Shown here one piece after another: positions 1 through 9,977 of a stretch of 64,000 bases of DNA. This DNA is from Stenotrophomonas indicatrix (GTDB taxonomy: Bacteria; Pseudomonadota; Gammaproteobacteria; Xanthomonadales; Xanthomonadaceae), in assembly GCF_002750975.1 (NCBI RefSeq), contig NZ_PEJS01000001.1:372001-436000 (forward strand), written 5' to 3'. Every line of letters begins with the position of its first letter. The first letter of the stretch is position 1. Under the pieces are notes generated by a model. The model did no database searches. It was given only the letters and a program-made list of their open reading frames with translations, and was not told the DNA's origin. The position numbers were made by a program, and so were the translations under genes.

Positions 1-2237
1 TCGCGGGCCTGCGCATCAATCCGAAAACCTTCTCTGACAGCCGCTTCAGCTTCGGCCAGAAGCTGTGGTTGATGAATGTGGCTGACGGCAAGGAACGGCA
101 GATCAGCGGGTTGCCGGCCTCGTTGTCGATCGCCAGCCTGACGTGGTCGCCGGACCAGAAGTGGCTGGCCTTCAACCAGGTCGATGCCGCTACCGGGGCC
201 AATGAGCTGTGGCTGGTGGACGTGACTGGCGGCAGCGCCCGTCGCCTGGTCGCCGGCCTGAACACCGTTCTGGGCAGTGGCTACCAGTGGTTGCCGGACA
301 GCCGTGGCCTGGTGGTGTTCACCCGCCCGGGCAACCTTGGTGCCGCCCCGGCTGCTGATGGCATTCCGACCGGCCCGGCCGTGCAGCAGACCAGCCAGGG
401 CGGTGGCGTGGTGTCCATCCGCACCTACCAGGACCTGCTGAAGAACGAGGCCGACGCGCGCCAGTTCGATTACTACGCCACCACCCAACCGATGGAAGTG
501 GGGCTGGACGGGCAGAGCCGTGCCATCGGTGCGGCCGGCATCTTCATGGGTTTTGCGGTGTCGCCCGACGGCCGTTTCGTGCTCAGCCAGCCGGTGCAGC
601 GTCCGTACTCCTACGTGGTGCCGCTGAGCAGCTTCCCGCGCCGCATCGAAGTGCTCGACCGCAGCACCGGCAAGCTGGTGCATACCGTGGCCGTACGGCC
701 GCTGGTGGAAGGCCTGCCGACCGGCAACGATGCCGAAGTGACCGGCGTGCGTGACATCAGCTGGCGCGGCGATGCCGATGCCACCCTGGTCTGGGCCGAA
801 GCGCAGGATGGTGGCGACCCGAACAGGGAAGCCAAGGTGCGCGATGCGGTGTTCATGCAGGCCGCACCGTTCGACACGCCGCCGGTGACCCTGGCCCAGC
901 TCGGCAGCCGCTATGCCGGCATCAGCTGGGGCCGTGGCGACCTGGCCCTGCTCAACGAATCGTGGTGGAAGACCCGCCGCAGCAAGACCTGGCTGATCGC
1001 ACCGGACAACGCCAGCGCCGATGCCAAGCTGCTGTGGGATCGCGACGCGCAGGACCGCTACGCCGATCCGGGCCGCCCGCTGATGACCAGTGATGACCGC
1101 GGCCGCTCGCTGCTGCAGACCACCGCTGATGGCGGCAGCCTGTACCTGGCCGGTGCCGGTGCATCGCCGGAAGGCGACCGTCCGTTCGTTGATCGCTTCG
1201 ACGTGGCCAGCGGCAAGGCAACCCGCCTGTTCCATTCGCAGGCACCGACCTACGCCGCGCCGGTAACGCTGCTGGATGCGCAGGCCAGTTCGCTGCTGAT
1301 CAGCCGCGAGAGCCCGGACGAGCCGACCAACTTCTACGTGCAGTCGCTGGCCGACACCAACGCCGCACCGCGTGCGCTGACTCATTTCGCCCATCCGCTG
1401 CCGCAGCTGAAGGGCGTGCAGAAGGAGCAGATCCGCTACAAGCGCAAGGACGGCGTGGACCTGACCGCGACCCTGCTGCTGCCGCCGGGCTACGACCCCA
1501 AGCGCGATGGTCCGCGGCCGCTGCTGATGTGGGCCTACCCGGGTGAGTTCAAGAGCGCGGCGGCCGCCAGCCAGGTGACCGATTCGCCGTACCGCTTCAA
1601 CGCCATCAGCTACTGGGGCCCGCAGGCGTTCCTGGCCAAGGGCTATGTGGTGCTGGCCAGCCCGTCGATGCCGATCATCGGCGAAGGCGACAAGGAACCC
1701 AACGACACCTACATCGAACAGCTGGTGGCCAATGCGCAGGCCGCAGTGGACGAGGTGGTGCGGCGTGGCGTGACCGACCGCGAGCACATCGCCATCGGTG
1801 GCCACTCCTACGGTGCGTTCATGACCGCCAACCTGCTCGCGCACACCCGCCTGTTCAAGGCCGGTATCGCGCGCAGCGGCGCCTATAACCGCACGCTTAC
1901 CCCGTTTGGTTTCCAGGCCGAAGAGCGCAACTACTGGCAGGCGCAGGACGTGTACCAGAAGATGGCGCCGTTCAATTACGCCGACAGGATCAAGGATCCG
2001 ATCCTCTTCATCCACGGCGTGGACGACAACAACTCGGGCACCTTCCCGATGCAGAGCGAACGCATGTTTGCCGCAGTGAAGGGGCTGGGCGGCACCGCCC
2101 GCCTGGTGATGCTGCCGAACGAGTCGCATGCCTACCGCGCACGCGAATCGATCATGACGATGCTGGCCGAAAGCGAGCGCTGGCTGGAGCAGAACCTCGG
2201 CCCGGTGCAGCAGGGCAAGGCGAAGAAACAGCGCTGA
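1..2237 (+). CDS. S9 family serine peptidase, glutamyl-endopeptidase-like (5' end outside window)
   Basis: This is the C-terminal part of a prolyl-oligopeptidase-family (S9) serine peptidase. The reading frame is open from the first bases of the window, so the start lies upstream. An N-terminal beta-propeller-like region (repeats such as SPDQKWLAF and SPDGRFVLS) precedes an alpha/beta-hydrolase domain. The likely triad is visible: Ser in GGHSYGAF (codon 1806-1808), Asp in HGVDDNN (codon at 2022 or 2025) and His in NESHAY (2127-2129). The stretch around IARSGAYNRTLTPFGFQ resembles the S9D group that includes the chloroplast glutamyl endopeptidase, which suggests cleavage after acidic residues; that specificity is inferred. 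The protein is probably exported, but the signal peptide is not in view. A SMAG palindrome lies 44 bp downstream. Confidence 0.9.
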   Translation, partial: AGLRINPKTFSDSRFSFGQKLWLMNVADGKERQISGLPASLSIASLTWSPDQKWLAFNQVDAATGANELWLVDVTGGSARRLVAGLNTVLGSGYQWLPDSRGLVVFTRPGNLGAAPAADGIPTGPAVQQTSQGGGVVSIRTYQDLLKNEADARQFDYYATTQPMEVGLDGQSRAIGAAGIFMGFAVSPDGRFVLSQPVQRPYSYVVPLSSFPRRIEVLDRSTGKLVHTVAVRPLVEGLPTGNDAEVTGVRDISWRGDADATLVWAEAQDGGDPNREAKVRDAVFMQAAPFDTPPVTLAQLGSRYAGISWGRGDLALLNESWWKTRRSKTWLIAPDNASADAKLLWDRDAQDRYADPGRPLMTSDDRGRSLLQTTADGGSLYLAGAGASPEGDRPFVDRFDVASGKATRLFHSQAPTYAAPVTLLDAQASSLLISRESPDEPTNFYVQSLADTNAAPRALTHFAHPLPQLKGVQKEQIRYKRKDGVDLTATLLLPPGYDPKRDGPRPLLMWAYPGEFKSAAAASQVTDSPYRFNAISYWGPQAFLAKGYVVLASPSMPIIGEGDKEPNDTYIEQLVANAQAAVDEVVRRGVTDREHIAIGGHSYGAFMTANLLAHTRLFKAGIARSGAYNRTLTPFGFQAEERNYWQAQDVYQKMAPFNYADRIKDPILFIHGVDDNNSGTFPMQSERMFAAVKGLGGTARLVMLPNESHAYRARESIMTMLAESERWLEQNLGPVQQGKAKKQR

Positions 2238-2280
2238 TCCGCGCACGATGGCGGCCCCCGCAACAGGGCCGCTTCCCACG

Positions 2281-2304
2281 GTAGCGCCGGGCCATGCCCG
2301 GCGG
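2281..2304 (+). repeat. SMAG (GTAG) palindrome
   Basis: A single GTAG-headed palindrome of the GCGCCGGGC-CAT-GCCCGGCG type sits between the S9 peptidase stop and ppc. It folds as a stem of about 9 bp with a 3-nt loop, GTAG at its 5' side. This is the form described for S. maltophilia SMAG/REP elements. It may act as an mRNA 3'-end stabiliser or terminator for the peptidase gene. Confidence 0.85.
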
Positions 2305-2401
2305 ATGCGTGCAGATGAAACCATTTCTGCAGCGCAGCACGGCACGCGTTCTGGTTTAGGCTTGGGGTCTGGATCCGTTGACCGAGGCCTGTGCGTCGCC
2401 G

Positions 2402-5113
2402 ATGAACGAGTACCGCAGCAGTATCGAATTCGCTTCCCCTGATCTTCCCCTGCGTGACGACGTGCGCCGTCTGGGTGCACTGGTCGGTGACCTGCTGGTC
2501 GAGCAGGTGTCGGCCGCCTTTCTCGATGACGTCGAGGACGTGCGTACGCGTGCCATTGCCCGCCGCGAGAACCAGGCGCCGCTGTCCGTGCTGGCCGACG
2601 GCCTGGCCGGGCGTGAACCGCAGCAGGCCGAGACCATGGTGCGTGCGTTCAGCACCTACTTCCAGGTGGTCAACATCGCCGAGCGCGTGCATCGCATCCG
2701 CCGCCGCCGCGACTACCAGCGTGCCGTCGCCGCCGCGCCGCAACCCGATGGCCTGCAGGATGCCCTGCAGCACCTGAAGGCGCAGGGCGTTGGCCTGGAT
2801 GAACTGGCGCAGTGGTTGCCACGCATCGATATCGAGCCGGTGTTCACCGCACACCCGACCGAAGCGGTGCGCCGCGCGCTGCTGGAGAAAGAGCAGCTGA
2901 TGGTGGCCAGCCTGGTCGACAATCTCGACGGCCAGCGCACGCCGGGTGAAGCGGCCGCAGATGCCGCGCGTTTCCGCATGGCGTTGACCGCCTCGTGGCA
3001 GACCACCGATTCCTCGCCGGTGCGCCCGACCGTGGACGACGAACGCGAGCACGTCGGCTTCTATCTGGTGCAGGTGCTGTACCGGGTGATCCCGGTGCTG
3101 TACGAATCGCTGCAACAGGCACTGCGCGATACCTATGGCGCGGAACTGCCGCTGCCGCGCCTGCTGCGTTTCGGCACGTGGGTGGGCGGCGACATGGACG
3201 GCAATCCCAATGTGGATGCGCACACCATCCGCAATACGCTGGATGCACAGCGCGTTGCCGTGCTGGGCCGTTACCAGAAGGAACTGCTGCAGCTGGCCAG
3301 CCTTCTCAGCCAATCCACCGAGCGGGTGGGGGTGAGCGACGCACTGCAGGCGCGCGTCGCGCATTACCAGCAGTTGCTGCCGCAGGTGCAGTCGCGGCCA
3401 CGCCATGCCGACATGCCGTATCGGTTGCTCAACGACCGCATGCGTGCACGCCTGCAGGCCACGCTGGATGATGCCGACGGCGCCTATGCCGGCCCGGACG
3501 AGCTGATCGACGACCTGCAGCTGATCCTCGACAGCCTGCGCGCGAACCGGGGCGAGCATGCCGGCGGCTTCGCGGTGCAGCGCCTGTTGTGGCGGGTGAA
3601 GACCTTCGGTTTCCATCTGGCGCGGCTGGATGTGCGCCAGGAATCGAGCGTGCATGCGCGCGCGCTGGCGGCAGTGCTGGGGGGCGATGCGGCATGGGAC
3701 GCATTGGATACAGCGGGTCGCGCACGCCTGCTGGCACCGCATGCCAGTGGTGAAACACCATTGCCTGTTGGCGATGATGAGGGCAACCAGCGCTTGGATG
3801 CAGTGTTCGCGGCCTTGGCCGATGCCCGTGCGCGGCATGGTGGCGACGCGCTGGGCAGCTACATCATCTCGATGGCGCACGACCGTGGCGATGTGCTGGC
3901 GGTGCTGGCCCTGGCGCGTCGTGGCGGCCTGGTCGATGACGCCGGCCACGTGCCGCTGGATATCGCGCCGCTGTTCGAAACCGTGGACGACCTCAAGCGC
4001 GGCACCGCGACGCTGCGCGATCTGCTGGCCGATCCGGTGTACCGCGCGCATCTGCGTGCACGCGAGGACGTGCAGATGGTGATGCTCGGCTATTCGGACA
4101 GCAGCAAGGATGGTGGCATTGCCGCATCACGCTGGGGCCTGCAGCGCGCACAGGTGGAGCTGCTGGAAGTGGCCGCCGAAGCGGGCCTGCGCCTGACCTT
4201 CTTCCATGGCCGCGGTGGCTCAATCAGCCGCGGTGGTGGCAAGACCACGCACGCGGTCGATGCCTCGCCACGCGGCAGCATCGATGGCCGCCTGCGGGTG
4301 ACCGAGCAAGGCGAGGTGATCCACCGCAAGTACGGCATCCGCGCGCTGGCATTGCGTTCGCTGGAGCAGGCCACCGGTGCGGTGCTGCGCGCCAGCCTGC
4401 GCCCGCGTGCCGCCGAACCGCGCGAGGATGATTGGCGGCCGGTGATGGACGTGGTCGCCGGTTCCAGCAGCGAGGTCTATCGGGCGTTCGTTGGCCAAAC
4501 GCGTTTCATGGACTACTTCCGTACCGCCACGCCGATCGATGTGATTGAACGGATGACGCTGGGATCACGGCCGTCGCGCCGGCTCGGCCAGGATGCGGCC
4601 TTGACCAACCTGCGCGCGATTCCGTGGGTGTTCGCCTGGAGCCAGGCGCGCGCGGTGATTCCGGGCTGGTATGGGGTCGGCAGCGGCCTGCAGGCGGCCG
4701 CCGACGCCGGCCATGAAGCCACGTTGCGTGAAATGGCGCGGGACTGGCCGTTCTTCCGTACGTTCCTGGATGACATCGCGATGGTGCTGTCCAAGGGGGA
4801 TATCACCATCGCCGAACAGTTCTCGCGCCTGTCCGGCGAGCTGCACGATGCGTTCTTCCCGCAGGTCGAGCGCGAACTGGAGCTGACCCGGCACTGGCTG
4901 CTGGCGCTGATGGAGCAGCAGACCCTGCTGGACCACGACGCGCGGCTGGCGCTGTCGATCCGCCTGCGCAATCCCTATGTGGACCCGATCAGCGTGCTGC
5001 AGGTGGACCTGCTGCAGCGCTGGCGCGAAAGCGGGCGCGAGGACGACGACCTGCTGCGTGCGCTGGTGGCCTGCGTGAATGGTGTCTCGCAGGGCGTGCA
5101 GAACACGGGGTGA
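2402..5113 (+). CDS. ppc: Phosphoenolpyruvate carboxylase
   Basis: Carboxylates phosphoenolpyruvate to oxaloacetate with bicarbonate, the main anaplerotic feed of the TCA cycle; cytosolic tetramer. Family signatures are all present: [11 protein letters not shown] with the catalytic His, [27 protein letters not shown], and the invariant C-terminal QNTG. About 903 residues is the normal bacterial length. I start at the ATG at 2402; an in-frame TTG at 2378 would add eight residues but has no better ribosome site. The gene stands alone and converges on the thioesterase gene; two palindromes fill the 67-bp junction. Confidence 0.97.
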   Translation: MNEYRSSIEFASPDLPLRDDVRRLGALVGDLLVEQVSAAFLDDVEDVRTRAIARRENQAPLSVLADGLAGREPQQAETMVRAFSTYFQVVNIAERVHRIRRRRDYQRAVAAAPQPDGLQDALQHLKAQGVGLDELAQWLPRIDIEPVFTAHPTEAVRRALLEKEQLMVASLVDNLDGQRTPGEAAADAARFRMALTASWQTTDSSPVRPTVDDEREHVGFYLVQVLYRVIPVLYESLQQALRDTYGAELPLPRLLRFGTWVGGDMDGNPNVDAHTIRNTLDAQRVAVLGRYQKELLQLASLLSQSTERVGVSDALQARVAHYQQLLPQVQSRPRHADMPYRLLNDRMRARLQATLDDADGAYAGPDELIDDLQLILDSLRANRGEHAGGFAVQRLLWRVKTFGFHLARLDVRQESSVHARALAAVLGGDAAWDALDTAGRARLLAPHASGETPLPVGDDEGNQRLDAVFAALADARARHGGDALGSYIISMAHDRGDVLAVLALARRGGLVDDAGHVPLDIAPLFETVDDLKRGTATLRDLLADPVYRAHLRAREDVQMVMLGYSDSSKDGGIAASRWGLQRAQVELLEVAAEAGLRLTFFHGRGGSISRGGGKTTHAVDASPRGSIDGRLRVTEQGEVIHRKYGIRALALRSLEQATGAVLRASLRPRAAEPREDDWRPVMDVVAGSSSEVYRAFVGQTRFMDYFRTATPIDVIERMTLGSRPSRRLGQDAALTNLRAIPWVFAWSQARAVIPGWYGVGSGLQAAADAGHEATLREMARDWPFFRTFLDDIAMVLSKGDITIAEQFSRLSGELHDAFFPQVERELELTRHWLLALMEQQTLLDHDARLALSIRLRNPYVDPISVLQVDLLQRWRESGREDDDLLRALVACVNGVSQGVQNTG

Positions 5114-5121
5114 TCCGCATC

Positions 5122-5176
5122 CGCCGGGCATGGCCCGGCGCTACCTGCCTCGGCGGGTGCGGGGCTTGCCCCGCAC
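5122..5176. repeat. SMAG palindrome (inverted) plus a second GTGC palindrome at a convergent junction
   Basis: A minus-oriented SMAG (CGCCGGGC-ATG-GCCCGGCG-CTAC, 5122-5144) begins eight bases after the ppc stop. It is followed by a perfect 8-bp palindrome, GTGCGGGG-CTTG-CCCCGCAC (5157-5176), ending four bases before the thioesterase stop. Together they occupy nearly the whole convergent gap and could terminate both transcripts. Confidence 0.8.
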
Positions 5177-5180
5177 GCCC

Positions 5181-5687
5181 TCACTCTTCCGGCGACGGCG
5201 GATTGGACGCCAGCAGTTCCAGATGCCGCTGCTCCATTTCCTGCCGCAGCTGGCGGCGGATCAGCGCTGCGGCCTGCCGGCGCTTTTCATCCGAACTGGC
5301 CGGCTGCAGCGATGGAACCGGCGTCGGCCGGCCGTCCTCGTCCACCGCCACCATGGTGAAGAAGCAGCTGTTGGCGTGGCGCACGCTGCGCTTGAGGATG
5401 TCCTCGGCCACCACCTTGACGCCGATTTCCATCGACGAGGTGCCGGTGTAGTTCACCGAGGCCAGGAAGGTGACCAGTTCGCCCACCGCGATCGGCTGGC
5501 GGAACACCACCTGGTCCACCGACAGGGTGACCACGTAGCGGCCGGCATAGCGGCTGGCGCAGGCATAGGCGACCTGGTCGAGCAGGCGCAGGATCGCGCC
5601 ACCGTGGACCTTGCCGGAGAAATTGGCCATTTCCGGCGACATCAGCACGGTCATGGACAGCTGGTGGGATTTGAGTTCGGTCGACAT
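5181..5687 (-). CDS. Acyl-CoA thioesterase, hotdog fold (YciA/BACH type)
   Basis: Hydrolyses acyl-CoA to free fatty acid and CoA in the cytosol. The 168-residue protein has one hotdog domain of the cytosolic acyl-CoA hydrolase type: MSPEMANFSGKVHGGAILRLLDQVAYACA near residues 15-45 carries the GxVHGG-LxxxD core, followed by VDQVVFRQPIAVGE and the SSMEIGVKV strand. The C-terminal 40 residues are charged and probably helical. It stands alone, transcribed away from metK, with a terminator and two palindromes upstream. Its substrate chain length cannot be read from sequence. Confidence 0.88.
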   Translation of the reverse strand: MSTELKSHQLSMTVLMSPEMANFSGKVHGGAILRLLDQVAYACASRYAGRYVVTLSVDQVVFRQPIAVGELVTFLASVNYTGTSSMEIGVKVVAEDILKRSVRHANSCFFTMVAVDEDGRPTPVPSLQPASSDEKRRQAAALIRRQLRQEMEQRHLELLASNPPSPEE

Positions 5688-5723
5688 GGGGCGATTGTAT
5701 CGGCAACCACCGGCACTACCATC

Positions 5724-5810
5724 TGCCGGCCAGCGGCCGGCACTACCGAAAGCAGAAGGGCCGCTTGCGCGGCCCTTCTTGAAGGTCAGCCGACTGACAG
5801 TCGGCTCTAC
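5724..5810. repeat. Two SMAG palindromes flanking a terminator
   Basis: Two minus-oriented GTAG palindromes of different sequence families lie between metK and the thioesterase gene: 5724-5746 (TGCCGGCC type) and 5788-5810 (AGCCGACT type). They bracket the perfect hairpin at 5754-5779. Confidence 0.8.
5754..5779 (-). terminator. Hairpin terminator after metK
   Basis: A perfect 11-bp stem (AGAAGGGCCGC / GCGGCCCTTCT) with a 4-nt loop. It lies 50 bp past the metK stop and ahead of the thioesterase start. The flanking T content is low, so termination may be partial. Confidence 0.6.
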
Positions 5811-5828
5811 AGCGGCCCTTCGTGTTTC

Positions 5829-7040
5829 TTACTTCAGCTTCGCATCGGCGCGCAGGGCGGCGGCGCGATCGGTCTTCTCCCAGGAGAAGGCCGTGGCGTT
5901 GACGGTCTCGCCTTCGCCGTTGATGTAGCTGAACTCCTTCGGCTTGCGGCCGAAGTGGCCATAGGCCGCGGTCTGCTGGTACATCGGGTGGATCAGGTCC
6001 AGCATCTTGATGATGCCGTACGGGCGCAGGTCGAAGTGCTTGCGGATCAGCTTCTCGATCTTGTCGTCGCTGATCTTGCCGGTGCCGAAGGTGGTGACCG
6101 AGATCGAGGTCGGCTCAGCCACGCCGATGGCGTAGGAGACCTGCACTTCGCAACGGTCGGCCAGGCCGGCGGCCACCACGTTCTTGGCGACGTAGCGGGC
6201 AGCGTAGGCGGCCGAACGATCGACCTTGGACGGGTCCTTGCCGGAGAACGCGCCACCACCGTGACGGGCCCAGCCGCCGTAGGTGTCGACGATGATCTTG
6301 CGGCCGGTCAGGCCGCAGTCGCCCACCGGGCCGCCGATCTCGAACTTGCCGGTCGGGTTGATGTGGAACTTGGTGCCCTTGTGCAGCCACTTGGCCGGCA
6401 GCACCGGCTTGATGATCTCTTCGCGGACGGCCTCGATGAGGTCCTTCTGCTTGATGCCCGGGGCGTGCTGGGTCGACAGGACCACCGCGTCGATGGCCGA
6501 GACCACGCCGTTTTCATAGCGCAGGGTGACCTGGCTCTTGGCGTCCGGACGCAGCCAGGACAGCGGCGAGTTGCGCTTCTTGCGGATCTTGGCCTGCTGC
6601 TCGACCAGACGGTGCGACAGGTGGATCGCCGCCGGCATGTAGCTGTCGGTTTCGTTGGTGGCATAGCCGAACATCAGGCCCTGGTCGCCAGCGCCCATTT
6701 CTTCCGGCTTCTTGCGGTCAACGCCTTGGGCGATGTGCGGGGACTGCTTGCCGATCAGGTTCAGCACGCCGCAGGTGGCGCCGTCGAAGCCGACGTCGGA
6801 GCTGTCATAGCCGATGTCCACGATGACCTTGCGGGTCAGCGCTTCCAGGTCGATCCAGGCGCTGGTGGTGATTTCGCCGGCAACGATGGCAACGCCGGTC
6901 TTGACCATGGTCTCGCAGGCCACGCGGGCGCGCTGGTCCTGGGTCAGGATCGCGTCCAGCACCGCATCGGAGATCTGGTCGGCAACCTTGTCCGGATGGC
7001 CTTCAGAGACCGACTCGGAGGTGAAGAGGTAGCTGGACAT
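5829..7040 (-). CDS. metK: S-adenosylmethionine synthetase
   Basis: Makes S-adenosylmethionine from methionine and ATP, the methyl donor for the several methyltransferases nearby and for polyamine synthesis. Canonical motifs are present: GHPDKVADQ near the N-terminus, [12 protein letters not shown] in the middle and [19 protein letters not shown] in the C-terminal half. The 403-residue length fits the family. I chose the ATG at 7040 ([18 protein letters not shown]), which has an AAGGAT ribosome site; the longer open frame upstream is non-homologous. The gene is monocistronic, and its 313-bp leader shows no riboswitch I can recognise. Confidence 0.97.
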   Translation of the reverse strand: MSSYLFTSESVSEGHPDKVADQISDAVLDAILTQDQRARVACETMVKTGVAIVAGEITTSAWIDLEALTRKVIVDIGYDSSDVGFDGATCGVLNLIGKQSPHIAQGVDRKKPEEMGAGDQGLMFGYATNETDSYMPAAIHLSHRLVEQQAKIRKKRNSPLSWLRPDAKSQVTLRYENGVVSAIDAVVLSTQHAPGIKQKDLIEAVREEIIKPVLPAKWLHKGTKFHINPTGKFEIGGPVGDCGLTGRKIIVDTYGGWARHGGGAFSGKDPSKVDRSAAYAARYVAKNVVAAGLADRCEVQVSYAIGVAEPTSISVTTFGTGKISDDKIEKLIRKHFDLRPYGIIKMLDLIHPMYQQTAAYGHFGRKPKEFSYINGEGETVNATAFSWEKTDRAAALRADAKLK

Positions 7041-7353
7041 CAGGCTTAATATCCTTTGATTCGGATGGAAAGATGGGCGCGAATGATACACGGGGTGCGC
7101 CGCCTGTGCATTGTGAACCTGTATGGGTTGCCGGTGGTTAAGGTGTTGTGCCCGGCAGGGCAACGCTTGGCGGGCATTGCGGCGGCATCGTGCACAGGCA
7201 GTGTTCCACTGGCGTGACCATTGCCGCCCCCGCCGGGACCGGGTGGGCCTGCCCAAGCGCCGTCATCATTCTGCCGCCAAACCGCCATCTGGCTGCCGCC
7301 TGCCGGGCGCAGGCTCTCGGCCAACCCGGCCGCCGGGCAGGAGGGGACACGCC
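7041..7353. other. Divergent intergenic region, metK / acyltransferase
   Basis: This 313-bp stretch must hold the back-to-back promoters of metK (minus) and the OlsF-like acyltransferase gene (plus). I looked for an S-adenosylmethionine riboswitch or T-box-like leader on the metK side and saw no convincing helices. A GGCCGCCGGGCAGGAGG stretch supplies the strong Shine-Dalgarno of the plus-strand gene. Confidence 0.5.
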
Positions 7354-9063
7354 ATGCAGGAACTCGAACAGCGTCTGCAGCAACGCTATCCCGACTGGTT
7401 CCATGGCCGTCGCGGCCAACTGGCCCGGCCCCTGCTGCGCAGCGTCGGACGCTGGTCGCGGCTGGACCGGATCGAGGCGTTCCTGCGCCGCAACGCCAAC
7501 GTGCGCGGTTTCGACTTCGTCGCCGCCGGGCTGGAGTTCATCGAGGGTCGCTACCACGTGGACCCCGCCGCGCTGGCGCGGATCCCGGCCACCGGCCGCC
7601 TGCTGATCGTGGCCAACCACCCTTCCGGCGCGCTGGATGCGCTGGCGCTGCTGGATGCGGTTGGCCGCATCCGCCGTGACGTACGGATCGTGGCCAACGA
7701 TCTACTGGGCGCGATCGAGCCGCTGCAGGACCTGCTGCTGCCGGTACGCATCCTCGGCGGCAAGGTCCAGCGCAGCAGCCTGCAGGCGGTGGAGCAGGCG
7801 CTGGCGGCCGAGCAGTGCGTGATCGTGTTCCCGGCCGGCGAGGTCTCGCGGCTGTCGCTGCTCGGCATCCGCGATGGCCGCTGGCAGCGGGGGTTTGTCC
7901 GCTTTGCCCGCGCCGCCGCCGCACCGGTACTGCCGGTGCGGGTGGAAGCGCGCAATTCGGCGCTGTTCTACGGCGCTTCGACCTTGTTCAAGCCGGCTGG
8001 TACGGCACTGCTGGCACGGGAGATGTTCGCCCGCCGCGGCCGGCCGCTGCGGCTGCGCATCGGCGAACCGATGCAGCTGGGGCAGGGTGATCCCGGCGCG
8101 CAGCTGCTGGCGGTGCGCCGCGCGGTATATGCGCTGGGGCGCAGCACAGCGATTGCCGAAGGCTGCCCGGCAGGGCCCGAGCCGCTTGCCGCCCCGGTGC
8201 CGCCTGCACAGGTCGCCGCTGCGATTGCCGCCGCCACCGTGCTGGGGCAGACCGCCGATGGCAAACAGATCCTGCTGGCCAGCTGCGCGGCCGCTTCGCC
8301 GCTGCTGCACGAGCTGGGGCGGCTGCGCGAACTGACTTTCCGCCAGGTGGGCGAGGGCACTGGGCGCAGTCGCGACCTGGATGACTTCGACCTGCACTAC
8401 CAGCACATCGTGATCTGGGACGGCACCGCCCAGCGCATCGCCGGGGCCTACCGGATCATGCGGGGCGCGCAGGCGCTGGCGCGCCGGGGCCTGGCCGGGC
8501 TCTACAGCGCTTCGCTGTTCCGCTATTCCGACGACGCCATTCCCCGCATTGCCGAAGGCCTGGAATTGGGACGCAGCTTCGTGGTGCCCGATTACTGGGG
8601 CAGCCGCAGCCTGGATTACCTGTGGCAGGGCATCGGCGCTTACCTGCAATGCCAGCCCGGCATCCGCTACCTGTTCGGTGCGGTGTCCATCAGCGCCGCC
8701 TTGCCACGCGATGCGCGCGAGCAGCTGGTGGCCTATTACCAGCGTTACTACGGCGCAGCCGATGGCCGGGTGCAGTCGAACCGGCCGTTCCAGTACTTCG
8801 CCGCGCCACCTTGCTTTGGTGAGATGGATGCGGCGGCTGCCTTCGACGTGCTCAAAGCCAATCTCGCCGCGCTCGGTACCGGTGTGCCCACCTTGTACCG
8901 GCAGTACACAGACCTGTGCGAACCCGGCGGTGCACGGTTCCTGGCGTTTGGCGTCGATCCGGATTTCAGCGACTCGATCGACGGCCTGATCGAAGTCGAC
9001 CTGCACGCGATCCGGCCACACAAGCGCAAACGCTACCTGCGCGATGCGGGGATGCCGGCATGA
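7354..9063 (+). CDS. Bifunctional acyltransferase, OlsF-like (LPLAT domain + OlsB/GNAT-type domain)
   Basis: A 569-residue cytoplasmic or membrane-associated protein with two fused acyltransferase domains. Residues about 1-250 form a lysophospholipid-acyltransferase-type domain (NHPSGALDAL with the catalytic His and Asp, then FPAGEVSRL). Residues about 295-510 resemble the OlsB/hemolysin-like N-acyltransferases (LRELTFRQVGEG, DLDDFDLHYQHIVIWD, IAGAYRI). The order, O-acyl domain first and N-acyl domain second, is that of OlsF, which makes ornithine lipids from ornithine and two acyl-ACPs. The function is inferred from architecture; another acylated amino acid is possible. The start has an excellent AGGAGG site. 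The stop overlaps the next gene (ATGA), so the two are translationally coupled. Confidence 0.8.
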   Translation: MQELEQRLQQRYPDWFHGRRGQLARPLLRSVGRWSRLDRIEAFLRRNANVRGFDFVAAGLEFIEGRYHVDPAALARIPATGRLLIVANHPSGALDALALLDAVGRIRRDVRIVANDLLGAIEPLQDLLLPVRILGGKVQRSSLQAVEQALAAEQCVIVFPAGEVSRLSLLGIRDGRWQRGFVRFARAAAAPVLPVRVEARNSALFYGASTLFKPAGTALLAREMFARRGRPLRLRIGEPMQLGQGDPGAQLLAVRRAVYALGRSTAIAEGCPAGPEPLAAPVPPAQVAAAIAAATVLGQTADGKQILLASCAAASPLLHELGRLRELTFRQVGEGTGRSRDLDDFDLHYQHIVIWDGTAQRIAGAYRIMRGAQALARRGLAGLYSASLFRYSDDAIPRIAEGLELGRSFVVPDYWGSRSLDYLWQGIGAYLQCQPGIRYLFGAVSISAALPRDAREQLVAYYQRYYGAADGRVQSNRPFQYFAAPPCFGEMDAAAAFDVLKANLAALGTGVPTLYRQYTDLCEPGGARFLAFGVDPDFSDSIDGLIEVDLHAIRPHKRKRYLRDAGMPA

Positions 9064-9860
9064 GCACGCTGGCGAACCTGGCACCGCATCGTCGCGCCGT
9101 GTTCGTCTCCGATGTTCATCTCGGGTCGCGGCATTGCCACGCCACCGAGCTGGCGCGTTTCCTCGGCACCCTGCGCTGCGAGCGACTGTATCTGGTCGGC
9201 GACATCATCGACCTGTGGTGGATGGCACACCGACGCGCCAACTGGCGGCAGTCGCACAGCGAGGTCATCCTGGCCCTGCACGCGCTGCGACGCGCCGGTA
9301 CCGAGATCATCTACATCCCCGGCAACCACGACGCCTCGCTGCGCCAGGTGTGCGGCCTGATGCTGCCGGCGATGCAGGTGCGCCGCCGTGCGATCCACAC
9401 CACCGCCGATGGGCGCCGGCTGCTGGTGGCGCATGGCGACGACTATGACGGTGTCACCCACTTCGGTGGCCTGCAGGAGCGGTTTGGTGACTGGCTGTAC
9501 TACCGCATCCTCACCGGCAACCATCTGTTGAATGCGGTGCGGCGCCGACTCGGGATGCGCTACTGGTCACTGTCCGAATTCCTGAAACGGCAGAGTGGCG
9601 CCGCTGAACGCTACATCGAGCGCTTCGTGCAGGCCGGCCTGGACGATGTTCGCCGGCGAGGCCTGGATGGCATCATCTGTGGGCACATCCACCGCGCCGC
9701 ACTGATCGAACGCGACGGTCTGGTCTACGCCAATGACGGCGACTGGGTGGAGAGCCTGACCGCGTTGGCCGAGGACCACGACGGCGCAATGCGGCTGCTG
9801 GACCACAACGGGCGGACGTTGGTGGAGCTGCCGGGAGCACGGTTGTCGCAGGCGGCGTGA
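9060..9860 (+). CDS. LpxH-like metallophosphoesterase
   Basis: A calcineurin-type phosphoesterase of 266 residues related to UDP-2,3-diacylglucosamine pyrophosphatase. Metal ligands appear in order: DVHLG (about residue 19), GDIIDLW, PGNHD, HGDDYD and GHIHRA. True LpxH acts in lipid A synthesis. This protein is longer and paired with an aminolipid-type acyltransferase, so it may be a paralogue acting on another lipid pyrophosphate or monoester; I cannot settle that from one window. It starts four bases inside the previous gene. Confidence 0.8.
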   Translation: MSTLANLAPHRRAVFVSDVHLGSRHCHATELARFLGTLRCERLYLVGDIIDLWWMAHRRANWRQSHSEVILALHALRRAGTEIIYIPGNHDASLRQVCGLMLPAMQVRRRAIHTTADGRRLLVAHGDDYDGVTHFGGLQERFGDWLYYRILTGNHLLNAVRRRLGMRYWSLSEFLKRQSGAAERYIERFVQAGLDDVRRRGLDGIICGHIHRAALIERDGLVYANDGDWVESLTALAEDHDGAMRLLDHNGRTLVELPGARLSQAA

Positions 9861-9977
9861 TTCACAGCTGCAGGGACAGGCCCACGCGCGGGTGCGGCCG
9901 CACTGGCAGCTGACTGACGCGCCGCCGGGCAGGAAACCGCCGCTGCACGGAGATCGCCAAGCCGCTAGCATCGGCCG

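Noticed and set aside
2132..4051. A 639-residue open frame antisense to ppc
   Set aside because: Shadow of a high-GC gene: ppc on the other strand has all catalytic motifs, and the antisense product is low-complexity His/Arg/Gln.
5079..7049. A 656-residue plus-strand frame across the thioesterase and metK genes
   Set aside because: Antisense to two clear genes; sequence shows no domain.
7041..7353. A SAM-sensing riboswitch ahead of metK
   Set aside because: No conserved helices or junction motifs could be found in the leader.
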